Positions 12,334-22,307 of a stretch of DNA of 64,000 nucleotides are shown one piece after another (within the stretch, counting starts at the first letter, position 1; the number at the start of each line of letters is the position of its first letter). The position numbers and the translations under genes were made by a program. The notes under the pieces were generated by a model. It did not search any database. It had not been told where the DNA came from and worked only from the letters and a program-made list of their open reading frames with translations. Source of the DNA: Acephala macrosclerotiorum (Eukaryota > Ascomycota > Leotiomycetes > Helotiales > Mollisiaceae); the NCBI GenBank assembly GCA_014904845.1, contig MU119356.1, forward strand, positions 35,682 through 99,681, read 5' to 3'.

Positions 12334-14088
12334 ATGTCAAACACAATCATGGACTCCGAAAAGGCAATACTAGAGAAGACAAACATCTCCGAGCTCCCAC
12401 AAACCTATACCGACGTCACTGAAGGAGAAGTCCTCCCTCCCAAAGACATCTCAACCTCATACTGGGGCGTCCTCGGAAAATGGTCTCGCAAACTCGAAAG
12501 TCTCGGTGTCGAAGCTCGAGGCATCCAGCCCGTTCTACCTGAAGAACGAACACCACAGTCTTATTGGGGATTATGCATGATCTGGTACATCCCGTCTCTC
12601 CCCTTCCCTCCAATCAATTCTAACGGGGGGTATGCAGGGCATCAGCAGGCCTAACAATCGGCACCCTAACAACCGGCATCATCGGCCCCTACTCCTTTAA
12701 CCTAACACTCAACCAAACCTGCGCCATAATCTGGGGCGCCGGCGGTCTCGGCTCCGCCGTCTCCGCCTACCTCGCCATTTTCGGCAAGAAAAACGGCATG
12801 CGTGCTCTAGTCAATACTCGATATATCATGGGCTATTATGGAGCTATGGTTATCGCTATGCTTAATAATTTAACAAATATTGTTTACGGGGTGCTGGATT
12901 GTATTTTGGGAGGACAGACATTGAATGCGTTGAGTAAGGGGAAATTGCCTACTATTGCGGGCATGGTGATTGTGGGGGTTGTGCCGTGGTTTTTGGGGAC
13001 GGCGGGGTTTAAGTATATCCACTACTATGAGAGGTATGTACTTCACAATCTACATTCTTCTCGCCCTGTTCTTACAATCAATAGGGTAGCGTGGATCGGT
13101 CCAGCAATAGTCTTCATATCCCTCTACGCCATTGGAGCCCCGCACTTCTCCCCTTCCATGACCCCACCCATCCCCGCAGACTCACTCCCAATCAACTCCA
13201 AAACGCAAACCGGTCTAATCCTCTCCTACATCGCTGTCATCTACGGCTCTTTCTCAGGCTGGGTAGCTATCTCCGCTGATTATTACATCTACTTCCCAGT
13301 CAGCACTCCGAGCTGGAAGATCTTCCTCATGAGTTTCTTGGGAATGTTTGTTATGCCTGCGTTTGCGATGACGTGTGGTGCTGGTTTCGCGACGGCGTTG
13401 TGGACGAGGGAGGATTGGGCGGAGAATTGGAATGAGAATGGTTCTGTAGCAGCCTTGTACTTCCCCCGCTCCTCCCTTACCTTTCCCCCCTCCTGCTCCC
13501 AATTACCGCTGACAGTATGGTAGGGTGGAAATCGTCCTCCGACCCCTCGGCTCAGTCCGCTACTTCTTCATCTTCGTCTTCGCCTGGTCCCTAATCTCCA
13601 ATAACGTCTTCAACTACTACTCCATCTCCATCACAACCCAAATCTTCGGCTCAAAGGCCCTCCTTCTACCGCGCTACGTCTACACCCTGCTGGCCTGTAT
13701 AATCATGATCATCATGTCTATTCTTGGTCGTAATTCCCTTTACACTATTTTATCAGACCTAATGGCTATTATCGGGTATTGGTGTACGATTTATTTTGCT
13801 ATTTTTGTGGAGGAGCATTTGGTCTTTAGGGTGGGGATGGGGAGGGGGTGGGATTTGGGGGCTTGGAATGAGAGCGGGAAATTGCCGATGGGTGCCGCTG
13901 CAATGGGAGCGTTTGGGATGGGTATTGTTGGGGCGGTTTTGGGGATGTCTGAGGCGTGGTATACGGGGGTGGTGGGACGGATGATTGGGAGTGATGGGGG
14001 TGATTTGGGAAGTGAATTGGGTTTTTGGTTTGCGGGCGCTGTGTATCCGGTTTTCAGATGGGTGGAGTTGAAGCACTTTGATAGATGA
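12334..14088 (+). CDS. NCS1-family purine/cytosine permease
   Basis: A plasma-membrane nucleobase:proton symporter of the NCS1 (FCY2/FcyB-like) type by similarity of layout. Exons 12334-12584, 12638-13033, 13085-13445 and 13516-14088 give 1581 nt (526 residues). After a soluble N-terminal tail with the SLGVEARGIQPV block typical of this subfamily come about 12 hydrophobic segments, including SAGLTIGTLTTGIIGP, GYYGAMVIAMLNN, YAIGAPHF and ISADYYIYFP. Introns are 53, 51 and 70 nt. The last donor (GTAGCA after AATGGTTCT) was chosen because it is the one that keeps phase with the acceptor at 13515. The substrate (cytosine, adenine, hypoxanthine or another) cannot be told by reading. The upstream zinc-cluster gene runs in the same direction. 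Confidence 0.87.
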
Positions 14089-14228
14089 GAGGACATTTGT
14101 TAAGCGAATAAGGGATGGGACTAGGGATGCGGGTTAGTTGTGATTCACTGTTCAAGGTTGAGTTGGAACCTTTTGACGATTTGCCAAATGAGCTAGCGGA
14201 ACAGACAATGTGCAAGGCGTTTGGTTCT

Positions 14229-15139
14229 AGTGTGGGTCACAATATAAAGAAATATATATTGGCAATATAAAAAGCTCGAAATATTATCGCAATATAGGTT
14301 TTCCATATATATCGTCGAAATATAGGACTGCTATATTGTATTTTTGAAGAAATATATTACTAATATGGAAATATAGAGCTAAAAAGTTTGTATTTAGCTA
14401 GGGTCTGTTAAATTAATCTTTTTAGCGCTCTCATCGTAAACCGATTCCTTTGCCAGATTATCCAAATCTTCGATATTATCTTTAAAAGCTTTTACAATAT
14501 TCAACCACGATTTTAAACATTTAATAGTCTAAATAATTTCAATTTTAAAACGATTCTAATGCGAATAAACCATTTGAATTTAGCTCCAATTGAGCTACCG
14601 ATCGTTCTACAATAGTTCTTTAAAAAAAAGCGTTTTTTAAGTAGTATATTAATAATATTAATAATATTCGATAATTAAATAAAAGTTTAAATACTTAAAA
14701 CTGAAAAATTAAAAATATATATTATACGTTAATATAATAAAAGTTTATTATAAATTAAAAAATGGTAATATTTTAATAATTAATAATCTTATAATACAAC
14801 GTCGAAAAATTATAATTTTTAGTTTAAAAAACTTTTAATACTTAAGAAAATCGATTTCGTCGCTATTTAAATAGTTTATAATATTGTATTATAATAATTT
14901 ATTAAAGTTTTTTTTTTTATTTTTTTTTATTTCACTATATAATAAAATCTATAAACAAAGCCAATAAATAAGCATTACTAGTTTCACTTATTGAATATAA
15001 AAAATATGAAAAATATAAAAGTTTTAATTTATATTGGCAATATAAAGCTAGATTATATTTTATTTATTACGATGTAGCTTCGCTATATTTTATCAATTTA
15101 TCGCGATAATACGATATATCGCCATATTGTAACCCACAC
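14229..15139. mobile_element. AT-rich DNA transposon relic with terminal inverted repeats
   Basis: The ends are a 16-bp inverted repeat, GTGTGGGTCACAATAT on the left and the complement of GTGTGGGTTACAATAT on the right (15 of 16 match). The flanks TTGGTTCTA (14220-14228) and TGGGTTCTA (15140-15148) match at 8 of 9 positions, which reads as a 9-bp (or 8-bp) target-site duplication. That size fits MULE- or hAT-type insertion. The 911-bp interior is strongly AT-enriched with no open frame, consistent with RIP. A subterminal ATTGGCAATATAAA motif occurs near both ends (about 14258 and 15032). Confidence 0.75.
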
Positions 15140-15200
15140 TGGGTTCTAATACGAAGTATTTGGGATCTATGAAATAACGAGTTACAAGTACAACGTAATT

Positions 15201-16373
15201 TCATTCAAGGCACCCCTCCCCACCCTGTTGGCAAACCACGAGTGCAGATTTTGTCGCTGCGTTTTGTTTCACCATCACAACCTCAGCGATCCGTTCTTCT
15301 GGAACATACTCTTCGTCTTCCAAGACTTCCTCTTCAATGCTCGCCATCCATTTCATGATCCTCGCCAACACCGAGTCCCACAACCCCTCTCTCCTCGGCA
15401 CATCCAAGAACATCTGTATGATGTCCCTCCTCACTTCTATATGCCGATATATCAAACTGACAATCATCAACGGAAGCACTGTCCTGAAGTCCAGCGAAAA
15501 GGACCCTTCAACTTGCTGCGCATTCACGATTTTCGCTAACGCCACTGTCTCTCGCAACTGTTTTGTATACTTGCGAATTGGATCTCGAAAAGCATCAGTG
15601 CTTCGACGACTTCTCGATCTAGGGCTGGCGGTCTCGTCCGTGCTGGACTTCAGAGTCGATATTTTGTGTACTGTTCCATCAGCTCAATGGCTTGGTAAGC
15701 TTGTCCTGCCGCTGTCTCGTTGTTTCCAAGGTATGCTTCGAGACAGGAGAACACGATGCAAGCTATGAGCTTTGTCCTGATATCTGCTTTTCCTTCAGTA
15801 GTGGCCTTAGACCCACAATGGCCTTGTCATACTCTCGGTATGCGAATTCCAGACTGGCCTTGTCGCTGTGGTTCTTGACAGAGTCCTGAAGATCCAGGGC
15901 GCCGATTGCGGTCACAACATGTCGAATAGCGGGTTCGGTTTCACTGGCTTGCAGTATGACATGGCCCCAGATCCTGATTTCTCTAAAACCGGTGAGATGA
16001 CGGGCAGTATGATGAGAGTGCCCTTGAAAATCTTGATATTCAAAATCATTGCCGAAGAGGTAAATTTGAGGCGACCAGCAAAGAGATTTGATGTTGGGGA
16101 GCTTGGGCAGAATGCGTTTTGCTACCGAAGTGACGGGTTTGGGTCGAGGAGTGACGTTTTCATAGCCATCGCATCTCCCACCCCACTTCAAACACCGCTG
16201 ACAAGAGGGTTTCGACTCATCGCATTTGACTTTTCTGATTCTGATACTAGGTCAGCTAAATCCAACTGTACGTATATAGATTGATGAACTTGCTTGCGCG
16301 TAATGTAGCCTGTGCGGACTTTGGGACCGTAGCTCTTTCTGGTTCTTTTGGGCAGGCATGTCTCCTCCGCCAT
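15201..16373 (-). pseudogene. Decayed Zn2Cys6 transcription factor
   Basis: From an ATG at 16373 (MAEETCLPKRTRKSYG) the sequence reads into a zinc-cluster region, KVRTGYITR, then an intron, then KVKCDESKPSCQRCLKWGGRC. The first two cysteines of the cluster are replaced by Tyr and Arg, while the last four remain. The likely intron (about 16246-16296) starts with GCAAGT, a GC donor. Downstream the fungal regulator fold continues (GHVILQASETEPAIRHVVTA, AYREYDKAIVGLR), then the frame shifts near 15800. A second frame carries DIRTKLIACIVFSCLEAYLG and ends at TGA near 15659, and a third frame resumes near 15580 and runs to 15201. Two frameshifts, one stop and a broken DNA-binding motif mark it as non-functional. 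It lies next to the membrane-protein gene on the same strand. Confidence 0.82.
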
Positions 16374-16890
16374 CTCTTCGATCGGCGAGGGAAGAAGGTC
16401 TCGCCCACAAGATGTCCGCCCGAGGCGATCTGCCCCTGACCTGCTAAGCGAGCTCGGTTCGGGCTTCCTCCAGGTTGCAGTATGACGAGGAACCACACAT
16501 CCGGTAGCTATCAATCATTATCGGAGAGTTGCCCAGAAGTAATCACTTGGAGTGAAGATCTTTTCGGGGCGGTTTTGGCACAAAATGAGAGAATTAACCA
16601 GAATCATGCGCCCAACTTCCTAACCCCCTCTGATTCAGATCGGCTAATTTGTAACCTGAGAGAGACTTCAGAGATCTTGCCTCATTTACTAACACTTTCA
16701 TTGACAGGATCGTATGAGAATAAAACCTTGATGATCAGGAAGTTAAGTAGTATCATGCATTCGGCACCCAGTGCGCCTTTATCGTATCGTATTTTAGCCA
16801 CAGAGATCTTTTTCGCACACCGTACCGATCCACTAGGAATCTAAAACCCGTCATTAACGTACACGACATCAATCTGAGATCAACAGGCTC

Positions 16891-18480
16891 CTATTTCACG
16901 GATTTCCTGTTCGTACGATCAATGGTATACTCCGTGTTGACCATCACTCCATTATGGCCGTTGCAGCCATTCTTGGGGTCCTTCGAACCAGCTCTCTTCT
17001 CTCCCGCGTCAGAAGGCGGCGTTATAATCCTCCTCTCACTCCCACTGTCGCCCGCGAGGTTTCCAGTATGCTGATCCATCTCGTAGCTCTCGACCGCTCC
17101 GTCCCGATCTTTCGCATCGATAGCTGTGATTCGTGTTTCGCATAGAATACTCTCATCGTCGGGTCTGAGCTTTGGCTTGCTTCGAAGCTTACCGAAGGTA
17201 CTGGGTCGCTTGGATTGATAATCTGCAGGTGTGTATTTATCTGATGTTGATCCTCCTACCCAATTTTTGAAGAGCGGCGCCATTGCTGGGACACAGACGA
17301 AGATTATGCCTAAGCTAGATTCAAGAATAGAGCAGAGCGCGGTAGGAGCCCAGTGCCTGAAAGGAGTCTCATGTTAGAAAATATGTTCCAAATTGTGGCA
17401 GACAGTGTAAGAGGTATTCAATTGGGGTCAGTCTTATCAGGTAAGGTCGGCAGTGTTGTTGATAGCGATGGCGTTGGTTACTTGACGTGCGATTGTACCT
17501 CCAATTGCGAGGATACCGAGGGAGAACATGATTGCCAAAGCACCTGTAATATGTCAGTATCTGTATCAGCATTGACATACGACGGAAGAATTGGCAGAGA
17601 GAGAATGTTGTGGCTCACGCTTCTTCTTGACATCCATTTGCAACTTCCGGATCACAGCTAAAGGTGCCAAAGCCAGGAAGATGTCACTGATAACAAACAA
17701 TGCCGCGTTGTAATAGTTAAATGACAAGATGTTGATACAAGTCGGTCCTCCAATCGCGCTTGGTGTTGTCCAGACTTGTTTCAGTGGTGTGCAGAGGAAA
17801 CCAGCGACAACCTGTTCAAATTGAATGAATTGCGTTATCATTGCGAGAGGATTGAAGAGACTTACCACTGTGGATGAGATGCCCTGTGACAATAAAAATA
17901 TCAACATTCCCCAGAGAATTTTTCGTTGCAGAGGGGTTACAGCGAGTCGAAGGTAGAGTGCCACAATCGAAGCTTTGATGAACCCAAGCCCGAAATAGTA
18001 CAGAGCTTGAGTTATCCATGGCCACTAGAGAACATTAAATTCTGTTAGGAGAGGGATTGGTGATTACGGCTTTACCAGAATGAACCGAGTCAATACTGTC
18101 GCGGCGTCGGGTAGTGTTGCCAAATCCGCAATGTGCCAACCGATCCCATTTTCGAATTGTAATTTCACACAAGCGATGTGCACGACCTCTGCAAGCTACA
18201 TACGTTCCTTCAGTATTGGATCTTGAGTCTATGGATAGAAGACGTTCTTACCCACGATGTTACGATGAGGAAATCATCAAGTCCCAGCTTGCGAGCTACA
18301 CAAGTCCGCACGTAGAATCTAGACCAGGTTAGCTTGATGTCCTTCAACGAAGAAGAGTCTTCTCTCTACTTGCCTCACTAAAATAGTGCAAGTGCATATT
18401 CCGAAGAGAATGTAACAACCGATTCGCATCGACAAACGGTTAGGAGTGCCGGCTGGGAAATCCCCGACCGAGACTGACAT
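16891..18480 (-). pseudogene. Fungal rhodopsin-domain membrane protein with a mutated splice donor
   Basis: A multi-pass protein of the fungal rhodopsin-like family (integral membrane proteins related to PTH11-type receptors, without a CFEM domain). Exons 18480-18374, 18318-18252, 18186-18076, 18024-17866, 17811-17619, 17543-17438 and 17356-16891 sum to 1209 nt (402 residues), exactly in frame. Landmarks: GDFPAGTPNRLSMRIG, KLGLDDFLI, GIGWHIADL, YYFGLGFIKASI, SDIFLALAPLAVIRKLQM. The first intron uses a GC donor (GCAAGT). The last intron starts with ATAAGAC where GTAAGAC is expected, so the donor is lost by a single G-to-A change and translation would stop at once (TGA 17437-17439) after 247 residues. 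The product would lack the seventh membrane segment and the cytoplasmic tail, although exon 7 is still fully open. It could be functional if the AT-AG intron is spliced or the base is a sequencing error. Confidence 0.8.
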
Positions 18481-19281
18481 CGTGAAAAGTGTTGATGAAG
18501 AAAAAAAACAAAAAAAACAATGGTTGCTACGAAAGAACTGACATGACGCTCTATTAATCAATCTTAATCAATTGAATAGGAGCGAAGTCTCCTTGGAGTC
18601 TTTGCTTTTCTGGCACTTGAACTCTGTGGATCTCTCAAATGATTTTGGGAGAATTTCGATAGAGAGCGATGGCGTGGAAACCCACAGTCTGGTTTGACAA
18701 CGCCAAAAGCAACGGTTGCAAGTGAAGATCACTGAGATGAGCCTATAGGAGATAAAATATGGCTGAAAAGTCGGTAGATCCCGGCCGGTTGTGGCGCCAG
18801 GGCCCCAGTGCTGGGATGTTACTTTTCGTACCAAGGGACAGGGTCCACGTAACTTGTCAAAATCATTCGATACCCACTTGCTCCTCTTTTCAACTTCAAC
18901 CGAACGTTTATTCAATCCATTAGTAGAGAGTTGCTAGAAACTTAAAAATCTGTGCTTCACTAAAGACCTCGACTTAAGTGACGAGTGATGGCGGTGTAAA
19001 GCTGGAATCCACAAACATATCAAACATTGAAGCCCATTATATCCTCAATTCTCATGGATCAGTCACCGACTTTTCAATTGGCAACCTCGAATCTGCATGC
19101 CAATTCACAATGGTCCGACATTTCCCTGAGTGGATCGGCACTCGCTTGGCACTTGCGGCCTCTCAAGGGTCCGTTACCCACTCTTGCTAGAAGCTTTGGC
19201 CGGATACGATTAAAGGCCACAAGGCATCAACTGACACAAACAACCCCTTACAGCCCAAAGTTTTTAGGCACCTATACTATT
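18481..19281. other. Intergenic, no gene seen
   Basis: About 0.8 kb upstream of the rhodopsin-type gene. A 115-codon minus-strand frame (18568-18915) shows no domain and is treated as chance. The first 100 bp should hold the promoter of the membrane-protein gene. Confidence 0.45.
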
Positions 19282-19559
19282 TAGTAAGCGATATCCCTTT
19301 TTTACAATATTTAAATAATACTTTTTGCAATAACTATTTACGCTATAAAATCGGTTTTTTATTAATTAATAATTAATATATAATTAATGTAATACGATTA
19401 TACTTTTTAAATTTTTAAAAAGTTGTAATTTACGTGCGCTATAATTATAATTTATACGAAAACTTGAAATTTTTTAAGTCAATTTTTTAAGCGATATAAA
19501 GTGGTATCGCTGGCTTTTAATATGTTTTTATTGTTGCTTTGTTGCTTGTCGCCATTTTA
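19282..19559. mobile_element. RIP-mutated MITE copy A (TA target site)
   Basis: This AT-rich block aligns along its length with the better preserved copy at 44007-44301: shared ATACTTTTTGC, ACTTTTTAAATTT/CTCTTTTTAAATTT, GCTATAATT and the right end GTCGCCATTTTAATCGAT versus ATCGCCATTCTAATCGAT. Most differences are C-to-T or G-to-A here. It starts at TA (19282) and ends at TA (19558), consistent with TA target-site duplication. The left part is shorter than in copy B, suggesting an internal deletion near the left end. Confidence 0.65.
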
Positions 19560-20391
19560 ATCGATCCCCTTTGGCCAATGAAAATTGTTGCCTCCACACC
19601 CAGCATTCGAGGCTCACCAACCTTCTGAATGTCTCCTAAGGTTTGAGTTATTAGAACAAATTCCATTTTATCCGCCGTCGCTTCCTCCGCTTCTTGTAAT
19701 TTTTATTTAGTCTAGGAACTCAAAATCCGTCGCCTTGGGAGTATCGCCATAACTACATTCAAGCCCTTTCGCGGTGCGGCCCACACCGTTGTGGAACAAG
19801 GGTGCATCGTTGCATGCATGAAGCCGAAGGAACAAGTGCCGGTCCCACTTCCCATTTCAGATGAAGCCTTCAAATCCAAGTAAGTTCAAGAGACTTGGCC
19901 TCCGAAAAAGGAACTTTCCGAGAAATGTGGGACACTATCTCCGGATTTTCCTGGTTACCTTAGCTCTCAATCTAGTACGCGAGAACGTGGGCAGGAATAC
20001 TGCCATAGGTTGTAATAGATGTCAATGCAGGGTTAGCCTCCGATGGCAAATACAGTGGTCTATCCAATCACCTGGTCAGGATCTCGTGTTTTTGTCTGCA
20101 ATAAGTTAAATCCTATGGCATTATTTAACATTTATTAACCCCTGTGGAGAGCAAGTCCATGTCGGAGGTGTCAGCTTGGAAAGGATCATCCAGACAACGC
20201 CATTTGGAGGATTTAGGTGCAGCGGGGCTAATAAGGTTTACCTTCCAACAAGCACGAGTTTTCCTCGTGGCTTTCTGTCTCATCCCATCTTTTCCCTAGA
20301 ACTTTATTCTCTCTCTCGTCTCCCAAGAATTCCTAAAAATCCAAACAGTCCAAATTATCCTTTACCCGGAAGCTCTTTCTCCGGTACCAAG
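19560..20391. other. Intergenic and 5' region of the O-methyltransferase
   Basis: No coding sequence is recognised apart from an in-frame extension upstream of the methyltransferase ATG (open back to 20176), which lacks family-like sequence. A CT-rich leader precedes the start codon at 20392. Confidence 0.45.
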
Positions 20392-21692
20392 ATGGCAGAT
20401 TCATATACACCGCCAGCAGAAATCGCTGCTTTGGTCGCAAATGTTAACAAGGCTGCTGATGGATTCTCAGCTGCTGTTGGGGGTGACTTGCACGCTGCAC
20501 GAAGAAATCTGCATCTTGAAGCTCGCAAGCTTCTGTACTCTCTGGAAGAACCCAACGCGGAGGTTTGGCCACGAATATTTCAGGTCAGGAAAAACAACAT
20601 GCACAATCCTCGCCGCTCAATTGCTTACTGTCTCCCTAGGTCAACGTCAGCGCTGCAATTGAGATTGTAGGAAATCTCAAGCTATGGGAGCACTTCGAAG
20701 GAGGAAAGGCCGTCACCATGGCCCAGGTATTGGAGATCACGAAGGCAGACGAGATTATCATCAGTAAAGCTCCCTCCCTCCTTCTCCCACCTAGGCCCAT
20801 CCTAACAACTCTTCCAGATCGAATCTTCCGCCAACTTACCGCTGCCAGCATTTTCACTGAATCCGCCGGACCCTCCTGGAAGCTCACCCCTCTCGGAATC
20901 CCCTATCTCAACCCCGACCACCGCGCCTTCAACAACTTGATGTTCGTAGACATCATCCCCTCCATCATGGCCATGCCCCGCACCCTCGCAGAACACAACT
21001 ACAAAGCCCCTACCAAAGAAACCGGAACACCATACAAATGGGCTCATGGCGAAGAACTCTGGACCTGGCTCGGTTCACACCCTGATCGTGCCTTGAACAT
21101 GGTCGCAGGGATGCGTTCACACAACGCCGGGAACGTTTCTGGAGATGCTTATCCTTGGGGTCAAGAACTCGGAAAGTTGGGATTGAAAGATGATGATGTT
21201 GCGATTGTGGATATTGCTGGTGGACAGGGACATATTATGGAAGAAGTGCGGAAACGAAATCCTGAAATCAAAGGAAGATTCATTGTTCAGGATCTGCCGT
21301 CGACTTTTGAAGCTGTTGCTGGTCCACCAGCAGGAGTGGAGTTTATGCTATATGATATCTTTACTCCTCAGCCTGTCAAAGATGCTCATATCTACTATTA
21401 CCGCCATATCTTCCACGACTGGAGCGATGCGGACTGTACCACGTTCTTGGAACAAGTAGTGCCGTTGTTGAAGGCGCAGTCGAAGAGTAAGTTGTTATTA
21501 GTGGATTTGGTGCTGCCGGATACGAATGTTACGATGCAGGAGGCGATCAGAGATATCTCCATGTTTCCGATTGGAGGATTGGAGAGAAATGAGACGCAGT
21601 GGAAGGAGTTGTTGGCCAAGAGTGGGTTAAAGATCAAGAAGATTTGGAGAGGAAGTGAACCTGAGGCTTGTGTGGAGTGTGAGTTGTTGTAG
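20392..21692 (+). CDS. SAM-dependent O-methyltransferase (COMT-like, PF00891 type)
   Basis: Transfers a methyl group from S-adenosylmethionine to a hydroxyl of a small aromatic or polyketide molecule, by family. Exons 20392-20583, 20640-20763 and 20818-21692 total 1191 nt (396 residues); introns are 56 and 54 nt with good GT-AG ends. The N-terminal part is the helical dimerisation/winged-helix region (SAAIEIVGNLKLWEHF, LTPLGIPYL). The SAM-binding glycine motif is VDIAGGQGH near residue 236. QDLPSTFEAV follows, then HIFHDWSDADC near residue 305, which carries the catalytic His. The protein ends normally (EPEACVECELL). The ATG after ACCAAG is preferred over the upstream in-frame ATG at 20176 because the family-like sequence begins there. 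There are no obvious pathway partners next to it: the PKS remnant is 33 kb away, so linkage to that cluster is unproven. Confidence 0.9.
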
Positions 21693-21786
21693 AAATGTTG
21701 GCAGGCAGATAGAATCAATAAAATGAAGCAGTCGGAGCGCCTCGCTAGCACGAGGCGGCTCCTCAAAAGAGTATCATGCCACCCGG

Positions 21787-21816
21787 CAAATCCACGCAAA
21801 TCCACGCAAATCCACT
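21787..21816. repeat. Three tandem copies of a 10-bp unit
   Basis: CAAATCCACG occurs at 21787-21796 and 21797-21806, followed by CAAATCCACT at 21807-21816, about 95 bp downstream of the methyltransferase stop. A minisatellite-like direct repeat with no evident function. Confidence 0.8.
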
Positions 21817-22058
21817 CCGCATATCATGTATTCTCTGACGCAGTCATTTGAGGGCGGAGGCAAAATATGTCTAAATTTCTATTGTTACAAAGTGTAGTAG
21901 GGGCTGAAAACTGCCACTCAAGAATCGAATCCACAATTGCAAAGAACTCCGGGGCCCCAATTTCAATATACCAATCTACATCCTTCGACTCTCCAAGTTG
22001 AATTGATCCATTCAGCTTGGCGTCATCGTGGCGAACAAAAGCCCACAAGCAAAGTTAG

Positions 22059-22307
22059 TATCGCGAGGAGCGTGGTTCGAGATACCAAATCACGTGTCGA
22101 GTGCGCTAGCGCAATCGATAAAACCATCTGCGTCTCGTACGACGCACTAGATATTTTATATATTAAGCATTCCTTCTTTAAATAAAAAAATAAATACAAT
22201 AAAATATAATATTATTAAATTAATTTATACGAAATTAATTTTATAATTTGTATTCGTCGTATTTTATTTACGTAAATTATATTCGAATTTTATTTATTTT
22301 TTTAATA
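22059..22307. repeat. Left LTR of the 22-27.5 kb element
   Basis: 249 bp, beginning TATCGCGAGGAG (TGTCGCG in the solo copy) and ending TTTTTTAATA (TTTTCCAACA in the solo copy). The outer 90 bp is almost unmutated, including CACGTGTCGAGTGCG. From about 22148 inward nearly every non-CpG C and G has changed. Confidence 0.88.

Noticed and set aside
18568..18915. 115-codon minus-strand frame
   Set aside because: Sequence has no recognisable features and no splice-linked neighbours; treated as chance.
22070..22090. GGTTCGAGATACC, resembling a tRNA B box, in the LTR (also at 36170)
   Set aside because: No A box, acceptor stem or cloverleaf can be drawn around it, and it is part of the LTR in all copies.
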